A stretch of 49,726 nucleotides of DNA from Myxococcus eversor (lineage in GTDB: Bacteria; Myxococcota; Myxococcia; Myxococcales; Myxococcaceae). Positions 38,411-46,494 of this stretch are shown here, one piece after another. Under the pieces are notes generated by a model. The model saw only the letters and a program-made list of their open reading frames with translations, did no database searches and was not told the origin of the DNA. Within the stretch, counting starts at the first letter, position 1. The number at the start of each line of letters is the position of its first letter. The stretch spans positions 1 to 49,726 of the forward strand of contig NZ_JAAIXY010000023.1 of assembly GCF_010894455.1 (NCBI RefSeq). Reading direction: 5' to 3'. A program made the position numbers and the translations under genes.

Positions 38411-38431
38411 GCCTCCTCCCAAGGAGGAGGC
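38411..38431 (+). promoter_or_regulatory. Perfect 9-bp hairpin that contains the cytochrome c Shine-Dalgarno
   Basis: GCCTCCTCC (38411-38419) and GGAGGAGGC (38423-38431) pair exactly around a three-base loop, CAA. A further T-A pair at 38410/38432 extends the stem. The right arm is the only ribosome-binding sequence for the ATG at 38439, and the left arm mimics the anti-Shine-Dalgarno. In RNA the site would be hidden until melted or until ribosomes from fimU disturb it. There is no U-tract, so a terminator is less likely. Confidence 0.7.
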
Positions 38432-38438
38432 AGTGACG

Positions 38439-38762
38439 ATGATGAAGCGGTTCGCCCTGGTGATGAGCCTGTGTCTGGCCCCGAGCGCCTACGCGGCGGA
38501 TGACGTCGTGGACGTGTGGAAGGCCAAGTGCAAGTCCTGTCACGGTGATGACGGCAAGGCGCAGACCAAGATGGGTCAGAAGGAGTCCATCGTCGACATG
38601 AGCCAGGCCGCCTGGCAGGCGGCCGAGTCGGACGCGGAAATCCGACAGGCGATTGCCGACGGCTCCCCTCGCAACACGAAGATGAAGGCCTTCAAGTACA
38701 AGCTCACCGCCGCGCAGATTGACGCGCTGGTGGGATACATCCGCACCATGAAGGCGAAGTAG
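38439..38762 (+). CDS. Exported monohaem cytochrome c of the pilus locus (TfcP-like position)
   Basis: A 107-residue protein from ATG 38439 (a second ATG at 38442 is equivalent). The signal peptide runs to about SAYA at residues 16-19. The class I cytochrome c fold shows VWKAKCKSCHGDDGKAQ with the CKSCH haem site near residue 31, and NTKMKAFKYKLTAAQIDALV near 79, where Met82 is the natural distal ligand candidate. From memory, M. xanthus has a cytochrome c-family protein, TfcP, encoded with minor-pilin cluster 1. It is reported to use His/Cys ligation and to help PilY1.1 bind calcium rather than carry electrons. This protein holds the same position but has no Cys outside the signal peptide and CxxCH, so its haem chemistry may differ. 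Translation is probably controlled by the upstream hairpin. Confidence 0.82.
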   Translation: MMKRFALVMSLCLAPSAYAADDVVDVWKAKCKSCHGDDGKAQTKMGQKESIVDMSQAAWQAAESDAEIRQAIADGSPRNTKMKAFKYKLTAAQIDALVGYIRTMKAK

Positions 38763-38830
38763 GGGCCGGAAGGCGCGCTGAATAACCCCGGGAGAGGCCG
38801 CGTCAGCCGAACACAGAAACGGAGCCGCCC

Positions 38831-39157
38831 ATGAAGACCCTCTCCACCGCCCTCGTGTTCTGCCTGGCCATGGCGGGACTGTTCTCCTCCGTGCGCGCGG
38901 ACGCGTTGACGACTCCCCGAATCGAGCCGGGCGTGTCCCGGCCGGAGCCCCTGTCCTTGCGTCCCGATGACGGCAAGGGCGGTGGGGACGGGGATGACAA
39001 GGGCGGCGACGACAAGGGCGACGACGAGGAGGACGAGGAGGACTACCGCTCCCGCTACGCGGGCATCTCCGGCGCCGCGGCGCTGGAGCTGGTGGACCCC
39101 GGCGTCCTCAACGATTTGATTCGCCTGCGCGCGGCCGCCCGCTACGGCCGCTACTGA
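38831..39157 (+). CDS. Small exported Asp/Glu-rich protein
   Basis: A 108-residue protein starting at ATG 38831 with GGAGCC upstream. The N-terminal signal peptide MKTLSTALVFCLAMAGLFSS ends near VRADA. The mature protein has a basic/Pro-rich start, a low-complexity acidic stretch (DGDDKGGDDKGDDEEDEEDY, about residues 53-72), and an Ala/Leu/Arg helix-like tail ending RYGRY. No family was recognised. The acidic run could bind divalent cations in the periplasm. Next to calcium-dependent pilY1 and the cytochrome gene that is a reasonable guess, nothing more. It lies about 70 bases after the cytochrome gene and overlaps the convergent kinase stop by a few bases. Confidence 0.7.
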   Translation: MKTLSTALVFCLAMAGLFSSVRADALTTPRIEPGVSRPEPLSLRPDDGKGGGDGDDKGGDDKGDDEEDEEDYRSRYAGISGAAALELVDPGVLNDLIRLRAAARYGRY

Positions 39158-40653
39158 AGCCTGGCGGCCCGCCCCACTTCAGGCCCGGTGCGTATCTGGG
39201 ACTCGTCCTGGGCCTGGACCACGCGGGGCAGCGTCACCGAGAAGCACGTCCCCGCCTCCAGTGAGGACGCGACATCCACCCACCCGCCGTGGGCGGTGAC
39301 GATTTGCGAGACGATGTAGAGCCCCAGGCCCAGCCCGTGACGGTGCGGCCGGGGCATGCCCGGCTCGGGCGTCGCGCGGTGGAAGGGCGCGAACAGTCGC
39401 GGGCGCAGCGAGTCCGGAATGGGCGGCCCCACGTTGTGGACCTCCACGCGCTGGAAGAGCGGATCACTCGCCGCCAGCCGCACGCGCACCGACGAGCCAT
39501 TCGGACTGTGCTGCAGGGCGTTGCCCACCAGGTTGGAGAGCACCTGTCCCAGCCGCTCCTCGTCCCAGACGCCGGTTGACTCGCCGTCCACCTCCAGGTC
39601 CACCCGCTGCTGGGGATGGGCCGGCTCCAGCTCGGAGATGATGCGACGACACACCGACTCCATGCACACCTCGCGCGGGCGCAGGGGAATGCCTCCCGCC
39701 ATGCGCGCGCGGGTGAAATCCAGCAGTTGTTTCACCAGCCGCGTCATGCGCTCGGCGCTCCCGTCGATGCGCTGCGCCACGCGCCGCACCTCCGGCGTCA
39801 GCGTGGCCTGGGCCAGCAGGGCCGCGGCGGACAGGCGCACCGCCGCCAGCGGGTTGCCCAAGTCGTGCCCCAGCACGCCGATGAAGCGCTCCTGGAAGCG
39901 CGCCTCCTCGTCCCGCTCCAGCTCCTGGCGGCGGCGCGCGGTGACGTCCCGGCTGATGCCGAACAGGCCGTAGACGGTGCCATCGCCGCGGCGCAGCACG
40001 CCCTTGGTCGTCTGCCAGATGCAGTCGCTGCCCGGCCCGCCCTCGGAGTCCTCGTAGGTGGCCGTGACGCCGGACTCCATCACCGCGCGGTCATGCGCCA
40101 GCGTGGGCCCCGCGACGTCTCCGCCCATCAGCTCCAGGTCCGTGCGCCCCAGGATGTCCTGAGGCGTCCGGTTGAAGGCCCGCGCGGTGGCGGGGTTGAT
40201 GAGCACGTAGCGCGCATCCACGTCCTTCACGTAGATGGCGTCGGTGGCGCTCTCGATGACGGCATGCAGCAGGTCATGGTCCCTGCGCAGCGTCTCCTCG
40301 GCGGCCATCCGCTCCGTCAAATCCTCCAGGAAGACGACGGCGCCGTCCTCCCACGGAGAGACGCGCGCCAGCAGCCAGACGGGCCCCACCGACGACTGTC
40401 GGGCCATCCGCACCACCTCGGGCTCGCGGCGCACCGCCACCCGGACACATGCCGCGAAGAGGCCACATTCGCCCACCCACGGTGCTTCCTCGAGCAGTCT
40501 CTGGCGGACGAGCGAGCGCTCTTCGCGCCCCAGCCAGCGCTCCGCGTGCGCATTCGCGGAGACACACTCGAAGTCCAGGATGCCGTGCCCAGCGGAGCGA
40601 ACGCTGCGCAGCACCATCACTGCTTCGGAGGGGGGTGCGCCCGCCCCGCTCAT
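39151..40653 (-). CDS. PAS-domain sensor histidine kinase
   Basis: About 500 residues from the ATG at 40653; the frame is open to 40785, but codons beyond 40653 lose the strong G/C third-position bias, so the shorter form is preferred. There is no membrane helix, so it is a soluble sensor. Two PAS-like regions are seen: a divergent one (ILDFECVSANAHAERWLG) and a clear one (DAIYVKDVDARYVLINPATA, with ILGRTDLEL) followed by a PAC segment GISRDVTARR. The HisKA box is FIGVLGHDLGNPLAAVRLSA with the phospho-acceptor His. The HATPase domain has LSNLVGNALQHSP (N box) and HGLGLGLYIVSQIV (G box). No response regulator lies next to it, so its partner is elsewhere. It converges on the acidic-protein gene and is divergent from mfd. 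Confidence 0.88.
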   Translation of the reverse strand: MSGAGAPPSEAVMVLRSVRSAGHGILDFECVSANAHAERWLGREERSLVRQRLLEEAPWVGECGLFAACVRVAVRREPEVVRMARQSSVGPVWLLARVSPWEDGAVVFLEDLTERMAAEETLRRDHDLLHAVIESATDAIYVKDVDARYVLINPATARAFNRTPQDILGRTDLELMGGDVAGPTLAHDRAVMESGVTATYEDSEGGPGSDCIWQTTKGVLRRGDGTVYGLFGISRDVTARRRQELERDEEARFQERFIGVLGHDLGNPLAAVRLSAAALLAQATLTPEVRRVAQRIDGSAERMTRLVKQLLDFTRARMAGGIPLRPREVCMESVCRRIISELEPAHPQQRVDLEVDGESTGVWDEERLGQVLSNLVGNALQHSPNGSSVRVRLAASDPLFQRVEVHNVGPPIPDSLRPRLFAPFHRATPEPGMPRPHRHGLGLGLYIVSQIVTAHGGWVDVASSLEAGTCFSVTLPRVVQAQDESQIRTGPEVGRAARLQ

Positions 40654-40837
40654 CACCCTGTTGATCCAACGGCCGGATTGCATGGCTGGCGTGTGGCACC
40701 CCCCAGCGATGCCTTGCAGGAGAGTAGGTCCTGCCCCGGGCATGCGGCCAACCCACCCCTGGTATGGCTGATTCGTGGAGGACACAGCATTCGGGGTCGC
40801 GTCGGCTCCGACACACGACAGGCAATGCGCTCTGTCG

Positions 40838-40866
40838 TTGACCTGTCAGGGGCATGCCCCTAATTA
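40838..40866 (+). promoter_or_regulatory. Likely mfd promoter containing a 14-bp palindrome
   Basis: TTGACC (40838-40843), a 17-base spacer and TAATTA (40861-40866) have promoter spacing and would start transcription about 20 bases before the mfd ATG, leaving AGGGG as the ribosome site. The spacer holds the exact palindrome AGGGGCATGCCCCT (40848-40861), which touches the -10 element. The -10 match is only fair. A repressor bound here would block RNA polymerase. Confidence 0.45.
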
Positions 40867-40891
40867 CCCTGCGGCCCTCAGGGGTCCACTC

Positions 40892-43800
40892 ATGGACACT
40901 CCTTTCACACAGAGGCTGGATGGCGAGGCGGCGCGGCAGGGCGGCGAGCCTCGCGTGGCGGGTGACACCTTCGCCCGGTTGCTGGCGGAGCTGCGCCCGG
41001 GACACCGCGCGCGCACGCAGGGCCTGAAGGGCTCCGCCCGGGGCCACGTGCTGGCGCGCCTGCACCGTGAGGCCCGCGCGCCGCTCGTCTGCGTGGCGGC
41101 GGACGAGGAGGCAGCCGATGCCCTGGCCGCCGACCTCGCCTTCTTCCTGGGCGGCACCGGCACGCTGCTGCGGCCGAGCGTGCTGCGGCTGCCCGCCGAC
41201 GAGGTGCTCCCCTACGACGAGCTGTCCCCGGAGGCCGCCGCCGTCACCGAGCGGCTGGGCGCGCTGTTTCACCTGTCTCAAGGCACGCGCTTCCCGGTGC
41301 TGGTGCTGTCCCTGCGCGCGCTGCACCGCCGCGTGCTGCGCCCCGACGTCATGGCCGCGCTCACGGACCGGGTGGTGGTGGGCCAGGATTACGACCGGGA
41401 CGCGCTCGCGCGGAAGCTGTCCCGGATGGGCTACCAGAACAGCCCGCTGGTGGAGGACGTGGGGACGTTCTCCGTGCGCGGCGGCCTGCTGGATGTCTTC
41501 AGCCCGCTCTACGACAAGCCGGTGCGCCTGGAGTTCTTCGGGGACACCATCGACTCCATCCGCGCCTTCGACCCGGAGTCGCAGCGCACGGTGGACGCGC
41601 TGAAGGAAGTGGACCTGGTGCCCGCGCGGGAGCTGCTGCTCACCGAGGACACCCGTCCCCGCGCCGAGGCCGCCGCCCGCGCGGTGGCCGAGCACATCAA
41701 CCTGCCCACCATCCAGTTGCGCGAGCGGCTGGACGCGCTGCGAGAGGGGATGCCCGGCTTCGGACTCGAGGGCCTGTTGCCCGCGCTGTTCGAGGGCGGG
41801 CTGGCCACGGTGTTCGACTTCCTGCGCGCGTGGAGCACGGAAGCGCCCGTCTTCTACCTGGACGACCCGCTGGAGCTGGGGCGCGCCGCGGACGCGCTGT
41901 GGGACGAGCTGGAGCGCACCTTCGCCGCGGCCGAGGAGCGCAAGGACCTGGTGCGCCCGCCTGCCGAGCACTTCCTCTCGCGCGAGGCCGTCGCGGAGCT
42001 CTTGGGCGGATACCGCGTCGTCGAGGGCGGAGGCCTGTCGCTCACGCAGTCCGAGAAGCCGCCGGTGCTCTTCCAGTTCGGCGGCACTCAAGACTTGCGG
42101 GAGGCGATTCTCGCGCACCATGGCGAGGAGGGCGCGCTGTCCCCGCTGGTGGACCGGCTCCAGCGCTGGCGGGACTCGGGCGTCGCGTGCGCGGTGGCGT
42201 GCGGCACGCTGAGCCAGGCGGACCGGCTCAAGCGGCTGCTGTTGGACCGCAACGTCATGGTGAAGGTGCACACCGAGCCGATGACGGACGCGTCGACGCT
42301 GTACGAGTCGTCGGTGTGGGCGCACCTCTTCACGGGGGAGGTGAGCCAGGGCTTCGTGGACGGCTCGGGCGGGCTGGCGGTGCTGTCGGACGAGGAGATT
42401 TTCGGCGTCCGCGCGCGTCGGCGCGTCAAGCGCGGCAAGAAGATGGAGGCCTTCGGCGCGGGCTTCAAGGACCTGAAGGAAGGCGACCTCATCGTCCACA
42501 CCGACTTCGGCATCGGCCGCTACTCGGGCTTGACGAAGATGGAGGTGAATGGGGTGCCCGGGGACTTCCTCGTCCTGGAGTACGCGGGCCGGGACAAAAT
42601 CTACCTGCCGGTGGGCCGCATGCGGCTCATCCAGAAGTTCACCGGCGGCAACCCGGACACCATCCAGCTCGACAAGCTGGGGACGACGAGCTGGGAGAAG
42701 ACGAAGAAGCGCGTCAAGGAGCAGCTCCTCAAGATGGCGGCGGAGCTGCTGCAAATCGCCGCCTCGCGCCGCGCCCACCCGGGCCACTCCTTCAGCGCGC
42801 CGGACCGCTACTTCGCCCAGTTCGAGGCGGACTTCGAGTTCGAGGAGACGCCGGACCAGGCCAAGGCGATTGAGGACGTGCTGGCGGACATGCAGAAGCC
42901 GGAGCCCATGGACCGGCTCGTCTGCGGCGACGTGGGCTACGGCAAGACGGAGGTCGCCATGCGCGCGGCCTTCAAGGCGACGCTGGACCGCAAGCAGGTG
43001 GCGGTGCTGGTGCCCACCACGGTGCTGGCGCAGCAGCACTTCCTCTCCTTCAGGAAGCGCTTCAAGGACTACCCCGTCGCGGTGGAGGTCATCTCCGGCA
43101 TGAAGAAGCCGCCGGAGGTGCGGGAAATCCTCAAGCGCGCCAAGGAGGGCAAGGTCGACATCCTCATCGGCACCCACAAGCTCTTGGGCGGAGAGGTGGC
43201 CTTCAAGGATTTGGGGCTGATGATTGTCGACGAGGAGCAGCGCTTCGGCGTGAAGCAGAAGGAGTCGCTGAAGAAGTGGCGCTCCCAGATTGACGTGCTG
43301 ACGCTGACGGCGACGCCCATCCCCCGCACGCTGCACATGAGCATGTCGGGCGTGCGCGACATGAGCATCATCGCCACGCCGCCTCAAGACAGGCGCGCCA
43401 TCCGCACCTTCGTCATGAAGTACGACGCGATGGTGGTGAAGGAGGCGATTGAGCGGGAAGTCGCTCGCGGCGGGCAGGTGTTCTTCGTGAACAACCGCGT
43501 GGAGTCCCTGCCGTCCATGGAGCAGCAGCTGCGAGAGCTGGTGCCGCAGCTCTCCATCGGCGTGGCGCACGGACAGATGGGCGACGGGCAACTCGAGAAG
43601 GTGATGCTGGAGTTCACCGAGCGCAAGCACCAGGTGCTCCTGTGCACCTCCATCATCGAGAGCGGCATCGACATCTCCAGCGCCAACACGATGATTGTGA
43701 ACCGGGCGGACCAGTTCGGCCTCGCGCAGCTCTACCAACTGAGAGGCCGCGTGGGCCGCTCCAAGGAGCGCGCGTATGCGTACCTCCTGGTGCCCACGCG

Positions 43801-44485
43801 CCGGGCGGTGACCAGGGACGCGCAGCGGCGACTGGAGGTGCTCCAGAACTTCACCGAGCTGGGCGCGGGCTTCTCCATCGCCAGCCACGATTTGGAGATT
43901 CGCGGCGCGGGCAACCTGCTGGGCGAGAAGCAGTCCGGCGCCATCGCCGAGATTGGCTTCGACATGTACGCGCAGCTCCTGGAGGAGGCCGTCGCGGAGC
44001 TGCAGGGCCAGCCGCCCAAGGTGCAAATCGAGCCGGACGTCACGCTGCCCATGCCCGCGCTCATCCCCGACGACTACGTCGCGGACGTGCACCAGCGGCT
44101 CGTCTTCTACAAGCGCTTCAGCCAGGCCAGCCACCCCGACGAGGTGACGGACCTGCGCGCGGAGCTGGTGGACCGCTACGGCGAGGCGCCCGACGAGGTG
44201 GACCACCTCTCCGAGTTGACGCTCTTGAAAATCGACATGCGCGACTTGCGGCTGCGCGGCCTGGAGGTCGGCACCCAGCGGGTCGCGGTGACGCTGGGCG
44301 CGGACGCCCTCCTGGATGGACTGAAGGTCGCCGGGCTGGTGCAGCGCTCGAAGGGCTACTACCGCCTCACGCCCGACATGAAGCTCATCGCCCGCGTGGC
44401 GCAGGGGCTCCAGGGCCACGACCTCATCGCCGAGGCGCGCAAGGTGCTGAGGGATTTGGACCACTGCTCGCTGCCCCGGAGCTGA
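40892..44485 (+). CDS. mfd: Transcription-repair coupling factor Mfd
   Basis: A 1197-residue protein starting at ATG 40892 with AGGGG nine bases upstream. Mfd removes RNA polymerase stalled at DNA damage and recruits UvrA for excision repair. Domains in order are a UvrB-like N-terminal part (APLVCVAADEEAADALAADL, LPADEVLPYDELSPEAAAVT), and a CarD-like RNA-polymerase-interacting domain (EGDLIVHTDFGIGRYSGLTK). The RecG-like translocase has Walker A VCGDVGYGKTEVAMRAA, LMIVDEEQRFGVKQKE, LTATPIPRTLHMSM and the helicase motif LYQLRGRVGRSKERAYAYL. Last comes the C-terminal TRCF domain. Length and all motifs are normal for the family. It ends just before a bidirectional terminator-like hairpin shared with the convergent reductase gene. 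Confidence 0.97.
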   Translation: MDTPFTQRLDGEAARQGGEPRVAGDTFARLLAELRPGHRARTQGLKGSARGHVLARLHREARAPLVCVAADEEAADALAADLAFFLGGTGTLLRPSVLRLPADEVLPYDELSPEAAAVTERLGALFHLSQGTRFPVLVLSLRALHRRVLRPDVMAALTDRVVVGQDYDRDALARKLSRMGYQNSPLVEDVGTFSVRGGLLDVFSPLYDKPVRLEFFGDTIDSIRAFDPESQRTVDALKEVDLVPARELLLTEDTRPRAEAAARAVAEHINLPTIQLRERLDALREGMPGFGLEGLLPALFEGGLATVFDFLRAWSTEAPVFYLDDPLELGRAADALWDELERTFAAAEERKDLVRPPAEHFLSREAVAELLGGYRVVEGGGLSLTQSEKPPVLFQFGGTQDLREAILAHHGEEGALSPLVDRLQRWRDSGVACAVACGTLSQADRLKRLLLDRNVMVKVHTEPMTDASTLYESSVWAHLFTGEVSQGFVDGSGGLAVLSDEEIFGVRARRRVKRGKKMEAFGAGFKDLKEGDLIVHTDFGIGRYSGLTKMEVNGVPGDFLVLEYAGRDKIYLPVGRMRLIQKFTGGNPDTIQLDKLGTTSWEKTKKRVKEQLLKMAAELLQIAASRRAHPGHSFSAPDRYFAQFEADFEFEETPDQAKAIEDVLADMQKPEPMDRLVCGDVGYGKTEVAMRAAFKATLDRKQVAVLVPTTVLAQQHFLSFRKRFKDYPVAVEVISGMKKPPEVREILKRAKEGKVDILIGTHKLLGGEVAFKDLGLMIVDEEQRFGVKQKESLKKWRSQIDVLTLTATPIPRTLHMSMSGVRDMSIIATPPQDRRAIRTFVMKYDAMVVKEAIEREVARGGQVFFVNNRVESLPSMEQQLRELVPQLSIGVAHGQMGDGQLEKVMLEFTERKHQVLLCTSIIESGIDISSANTMIVNRADQFGLAQLYQLRGRVGRSKERAYAYLLVPTRRAVTRDAQRRLEVLQNFTELGAGFSIASHDLEIRGAGNLLGEKQSGAIAEIGFDMYAQLLEEAVAELQGQPPKVQIEPDVTLPMPALIPDDYVADVHQRLVFYKRFSQASHPDEVTDLRAELVDRYGEAPDEVDHLSELTLLKIDMRDLRLRGLEVGTQRVAVTLGADALLDGLKVAGLVQRSKGYYRLTPDMKLIARVAQGLQGHDLIAEARKVLRDLDHCSLPRS

Positions 44486-44502
44486 GCCGTCCCGAAACGA
44501 GA

Positions 44503-44534
44503 AGAGGCCCGGGACAATGAAGTCCCGAGCCTCT
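44503..44534. terminator. Hairpin between convergent mfd and reductase genes
   Basis: AGAGGCCCGGGAC (44503-44515) and GTCCCGAGCCTCT (44522-44534) pair over 13 positions with one C-A mismatch, around the loop AATGAA. It lies 18 bases after the mfd stop and 27 bases from the stop of the minus-strand gene. It has no clear U-run, common for high-GC terminators, and could serve both strands. Confidence 0.7.
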
Positions 44535-44560
44535 GTCTCGCACTCCAGCACGTCTCAAGC

Positions 44561-45166
44561 TCAGGCAGCTTCGATTTTCGCGACAGCCACGGGACGCAGG
44601 AGAAACTCACGGGCGCCCGCCATGGCGCGAGCATCCTGGAGCACGTCTCCGGGCTGGTTGCCGTGGCCGATGAGGGCGCCTCGCCAGCCCATCCCCATGT
44701 AGTCCGCGCTGAGCTGGAGGCTCATCAACAAGGGCTGGGCAACGCCGTCATCCTCGTCGGAGGAGTGCGTGGTCACGAGCGACAGGACCTTGCCGCGCAT
44801 CCGCTCACGGAAGCGCAGCTCCGGCAGCCGGAACCACCAGGACCAGTGCTCCAGATAGGACACCGCGCTGGAGGGAAGGCCGTACCAGTACACAGGAGCG
44901 ACGATGACCAGCTCGTCGGCGGCGAGGGTCCGCTCGGCGAGCGCGAGCATCTCCGGGTTCGCGGGCCGTGCCGCGTAGCCGCCGGGAGCGTGGCGCAGGT
45001 CCTGGAAGGCCTCGTGCCGGTACTCATTCAAGCGGAGCCAGTCCGTCACGGTGCCGGGTGGCAACGGCTCAGCGGCCTTGCGCGCGAGTTGCTCCGCGTT
45101 GCCGTTCTCACGGGCGCTGGCGAGCAGGAAGAGGACTTTGCGCGGCGTCGCGGCGGAGGGGCTCAT
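44561..45166 (-). CDS. NAD(P)H-dependent FMN reductase/flavodoxin-fold oxidoreductase
   Basis: A 201-residue flavodoxin-like protein from ATG 45166; the ribosome site is weak. The phosphate-binding loop of the FMN site reads VLFLLASARENGNAEQLARK, close to the LxGSxRxxSxT/N pattern of the FMN_red/quinone reductase family. VIVAPVYWYGLPSSAVSYLE is the second flavin-contact motif (PVYW.G.P). LSLVTTHSSDEDDG provides the third loop. Such enzymes reduce FMN or quinones using NAD(P)H in the cytoplasm. It is downstream of an argE-like gene by about 107 bases on the same strand, which need not mean one operon. The physiological substrate cannot be named. Confidence 0.85.
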   Translation of the reverse strand: MSPSAATPRKVLFLLASARENGNAEQLARKAAEPLPPGTVTDWLRLNEYRHEAFQDLRHAPGGYAARPANPEMLALAERTLAADELVIVAPVYWYGLPSSAVSYLEHWSWWFRLPELRFRERMRGKVLSLVTTHSSDEDDGVAQPLLMSLQLSADYMGMGWRGALIGHGNQPGDVLQDARAMAGAREFLLRPVAVAKIEAA

Positions 45167-45272
45167 GTCGTCGGTCCAGAAAGGAAGAGGCCGGAGTGCG
45201 AGCACGGGGTGTTCGCCGTCTGCGACTTCATAACGACGGGAGCCCCGCGACGCACGAGGAGCCGCGCGCCCT

Positions 45273-46409
45273 TCACCGCTCGCCGCAGAAGTGCGCCACC
45301 GCGCGCGACAGCACGGCCTCGCACCGCACCAGGTCCTCGGTGGGGACGTACTCGCCCGTCTGGTGCGCGACGCGGATGTCGCCGGGGCCGAACACCACGG
45401 CCTCCGCGCCCAGCTCCGTCATCTGCGGAGCCTCCGTGCCGAACGGCACCGTGGTGGACGCGTTGCCACTGGCCTCCGTGAGGAAGCGCACCACCTCCGC
45501 GTCCGCGCGCGTATTCACGCCCCGGTCCGTGCGCAGCACGCGGATGTGGGCCTCGTAGGCGGGCTCGTCGCGCACCAGCTCCTGACGGATGGACTCCAGC
45601 AGCTCCGCCACCCGCTGCGTCGGCTGCCCCGGAATGGGCCGCCACTCCACCGTGAAGCGGCACGAGCCGGGCAGGATGTTCTTCGCCTTGCCCCCCTGGA
45701 TGACACCCACGTTCACCGTCGTGAAGGGCGGCTGGAAGCCCTCGTCCAGCTCCTCGCGCAGCACCGTCATGGCCAGTTGCTCCAGGCGATTCAGGAAGCG
45801 CCCCGCGCGGAAGATGGCGGACGCGCCCGTGTCCGGATACGCGCTGTGCCCTTCCTTGCCGAGCACCTCCACCTCCGCCAGGCAGTAGCCCTTGTTGGCG
45901 CGCACCGGCGTGAGCTTCGTGGGCTCCCCGACGATGGCGTGCCGCGCGCGGCCCAGTCCCGCCGCCACCAGCTTCTTGGCGCCCACCAGTCCCACTTCCT
46001 CATCCGCGGTGAGCACCACCATCAGCGGAGCCTGGAGCTTCGTGGCCCGCTCGGCGGCGTGCAGCGCGCAGGCGATGAAGCCCTTCGTGTCGCAGGCGCC
46101 GCGCGCGTAGAGCTTGCCTTCCTTCTCCGTCAGCTTCAGCGCGTCCGTCCACGCCGCGTCGTACGGCACGCAGTCGGAGTGCCCCACCAGCGCGAGCGCA
46201 GCGCGTCCGGTGCCGCCCTTCACTGCGACCAGATTCACCTTCTCCACACCCGCGTCATCCGTGTAGCGCTGACGCTCGGCGCTGAAGCCCGCCTTCTCCA
46301 GGCGCGCCTGCGCGTAGTCGATGAGCGGGGCATTGGGTCGCGCGGAGGTGGTGTCCATCGCCACCAGCTCCGTCAGGGTGGCCCGCAGCGCGGGCAGCGT
46401 GTCGCTCAT
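45273..46409 (-). CDS. argE: ArgE/DapE-family deacylase (acetylornithine deacetylase-like)
   Basis: A 378-residue M20-family metallohydrolase starting at ATG 46409 with GGAGG eight bases upstream. Metal and catalytic residues are in order: ALVGHSDCVPYD (His and Asp of the first metal pair), YARGACDTKGFIA (bridging Asp), VVLTADEEVGLVGAK (catalytic Glu and metal Glu), IVGEPTKLTPV and GHSAYPDTGASAI (dimerisation-domain His). The terminal metal ligand is in VRVAHQTGEYVPTEDL-type sequence. ArgE removes acetate from N-acetylornithine in arginine synthesis. The close neighbour hutF, which makes N-formylglutamate, leaves open that this enzyme deformylates that product. The arginine role is the default from family, not from context. 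Confidence 0.86.
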   Translation of the reverse strand: MSDTLPALRATLTELVAMDTTSARPNAPLIDYAQARLEKAGFSAERQRYTDDAGVEKVNLVAVKGGTGRAALALVGHSDCVPYDAAWTDALKLTEKEGKLYARGACDTKGFIACALHAAERATKLQAPLMVVLTADEEVGLVGAKKLVAAGLGRARHAIVGEPTKLTPVRANKGYCLAEVEVLGKEGHSAYPDTGASAIFRAGRFLNRLEQLAMTVLREELDEGFQPPFTTVNVGVIQGGKAKNILPGSCRFTVEWRPIPGQPTQRVAELLESIRQELVRDEPAYEAHIRVLRTDRGVNTRADAEVVRFLTEASGNASTTVPFGTEAPQMTELGAEAVVFGPGDIRVAHQTGEYVPTEDLVRCEAVLSRAVAHFCGER

Positions 46410-46494
46410 GAAGACAACCTCCGGTGGCCGCGTCATGCCACCCCCTGGCGTCTGGCGCCAGCCCCCGGAAGGGCCTCCTGTCACCCACGCCCCG

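Noticed and set aside
36008..38422. An 804-codon antisense frame across pilV, pilW and fimU
   Set aside because: Each sense gene has an intact prepilin leader and coupled starts; the antisense product has no recognisable feature.
38411..38431. Reading the cytochrome c leader hairpin as the fimU terminator
   Set aside because: There is no U-run, and the right arm doubles as the ribosome site of the next gene, so a translational role is more economical.
40274..44551. A 1425-codon open frame antisense to mfd and the start of the histidine kinase gene
   Set aside because: It mirrors the G/C third-position bias of mfd, is His/Arg/Leu-rich, and has no domain. The sense frame is a complete Mfd.
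46452..46461. Palindrome CTGGCGCCAG between hutF and the argE-like gene
   Set aside because: Ten-base palindromes of G/C are frequent by chance in DNA of this composition, and nothing else supports a site.
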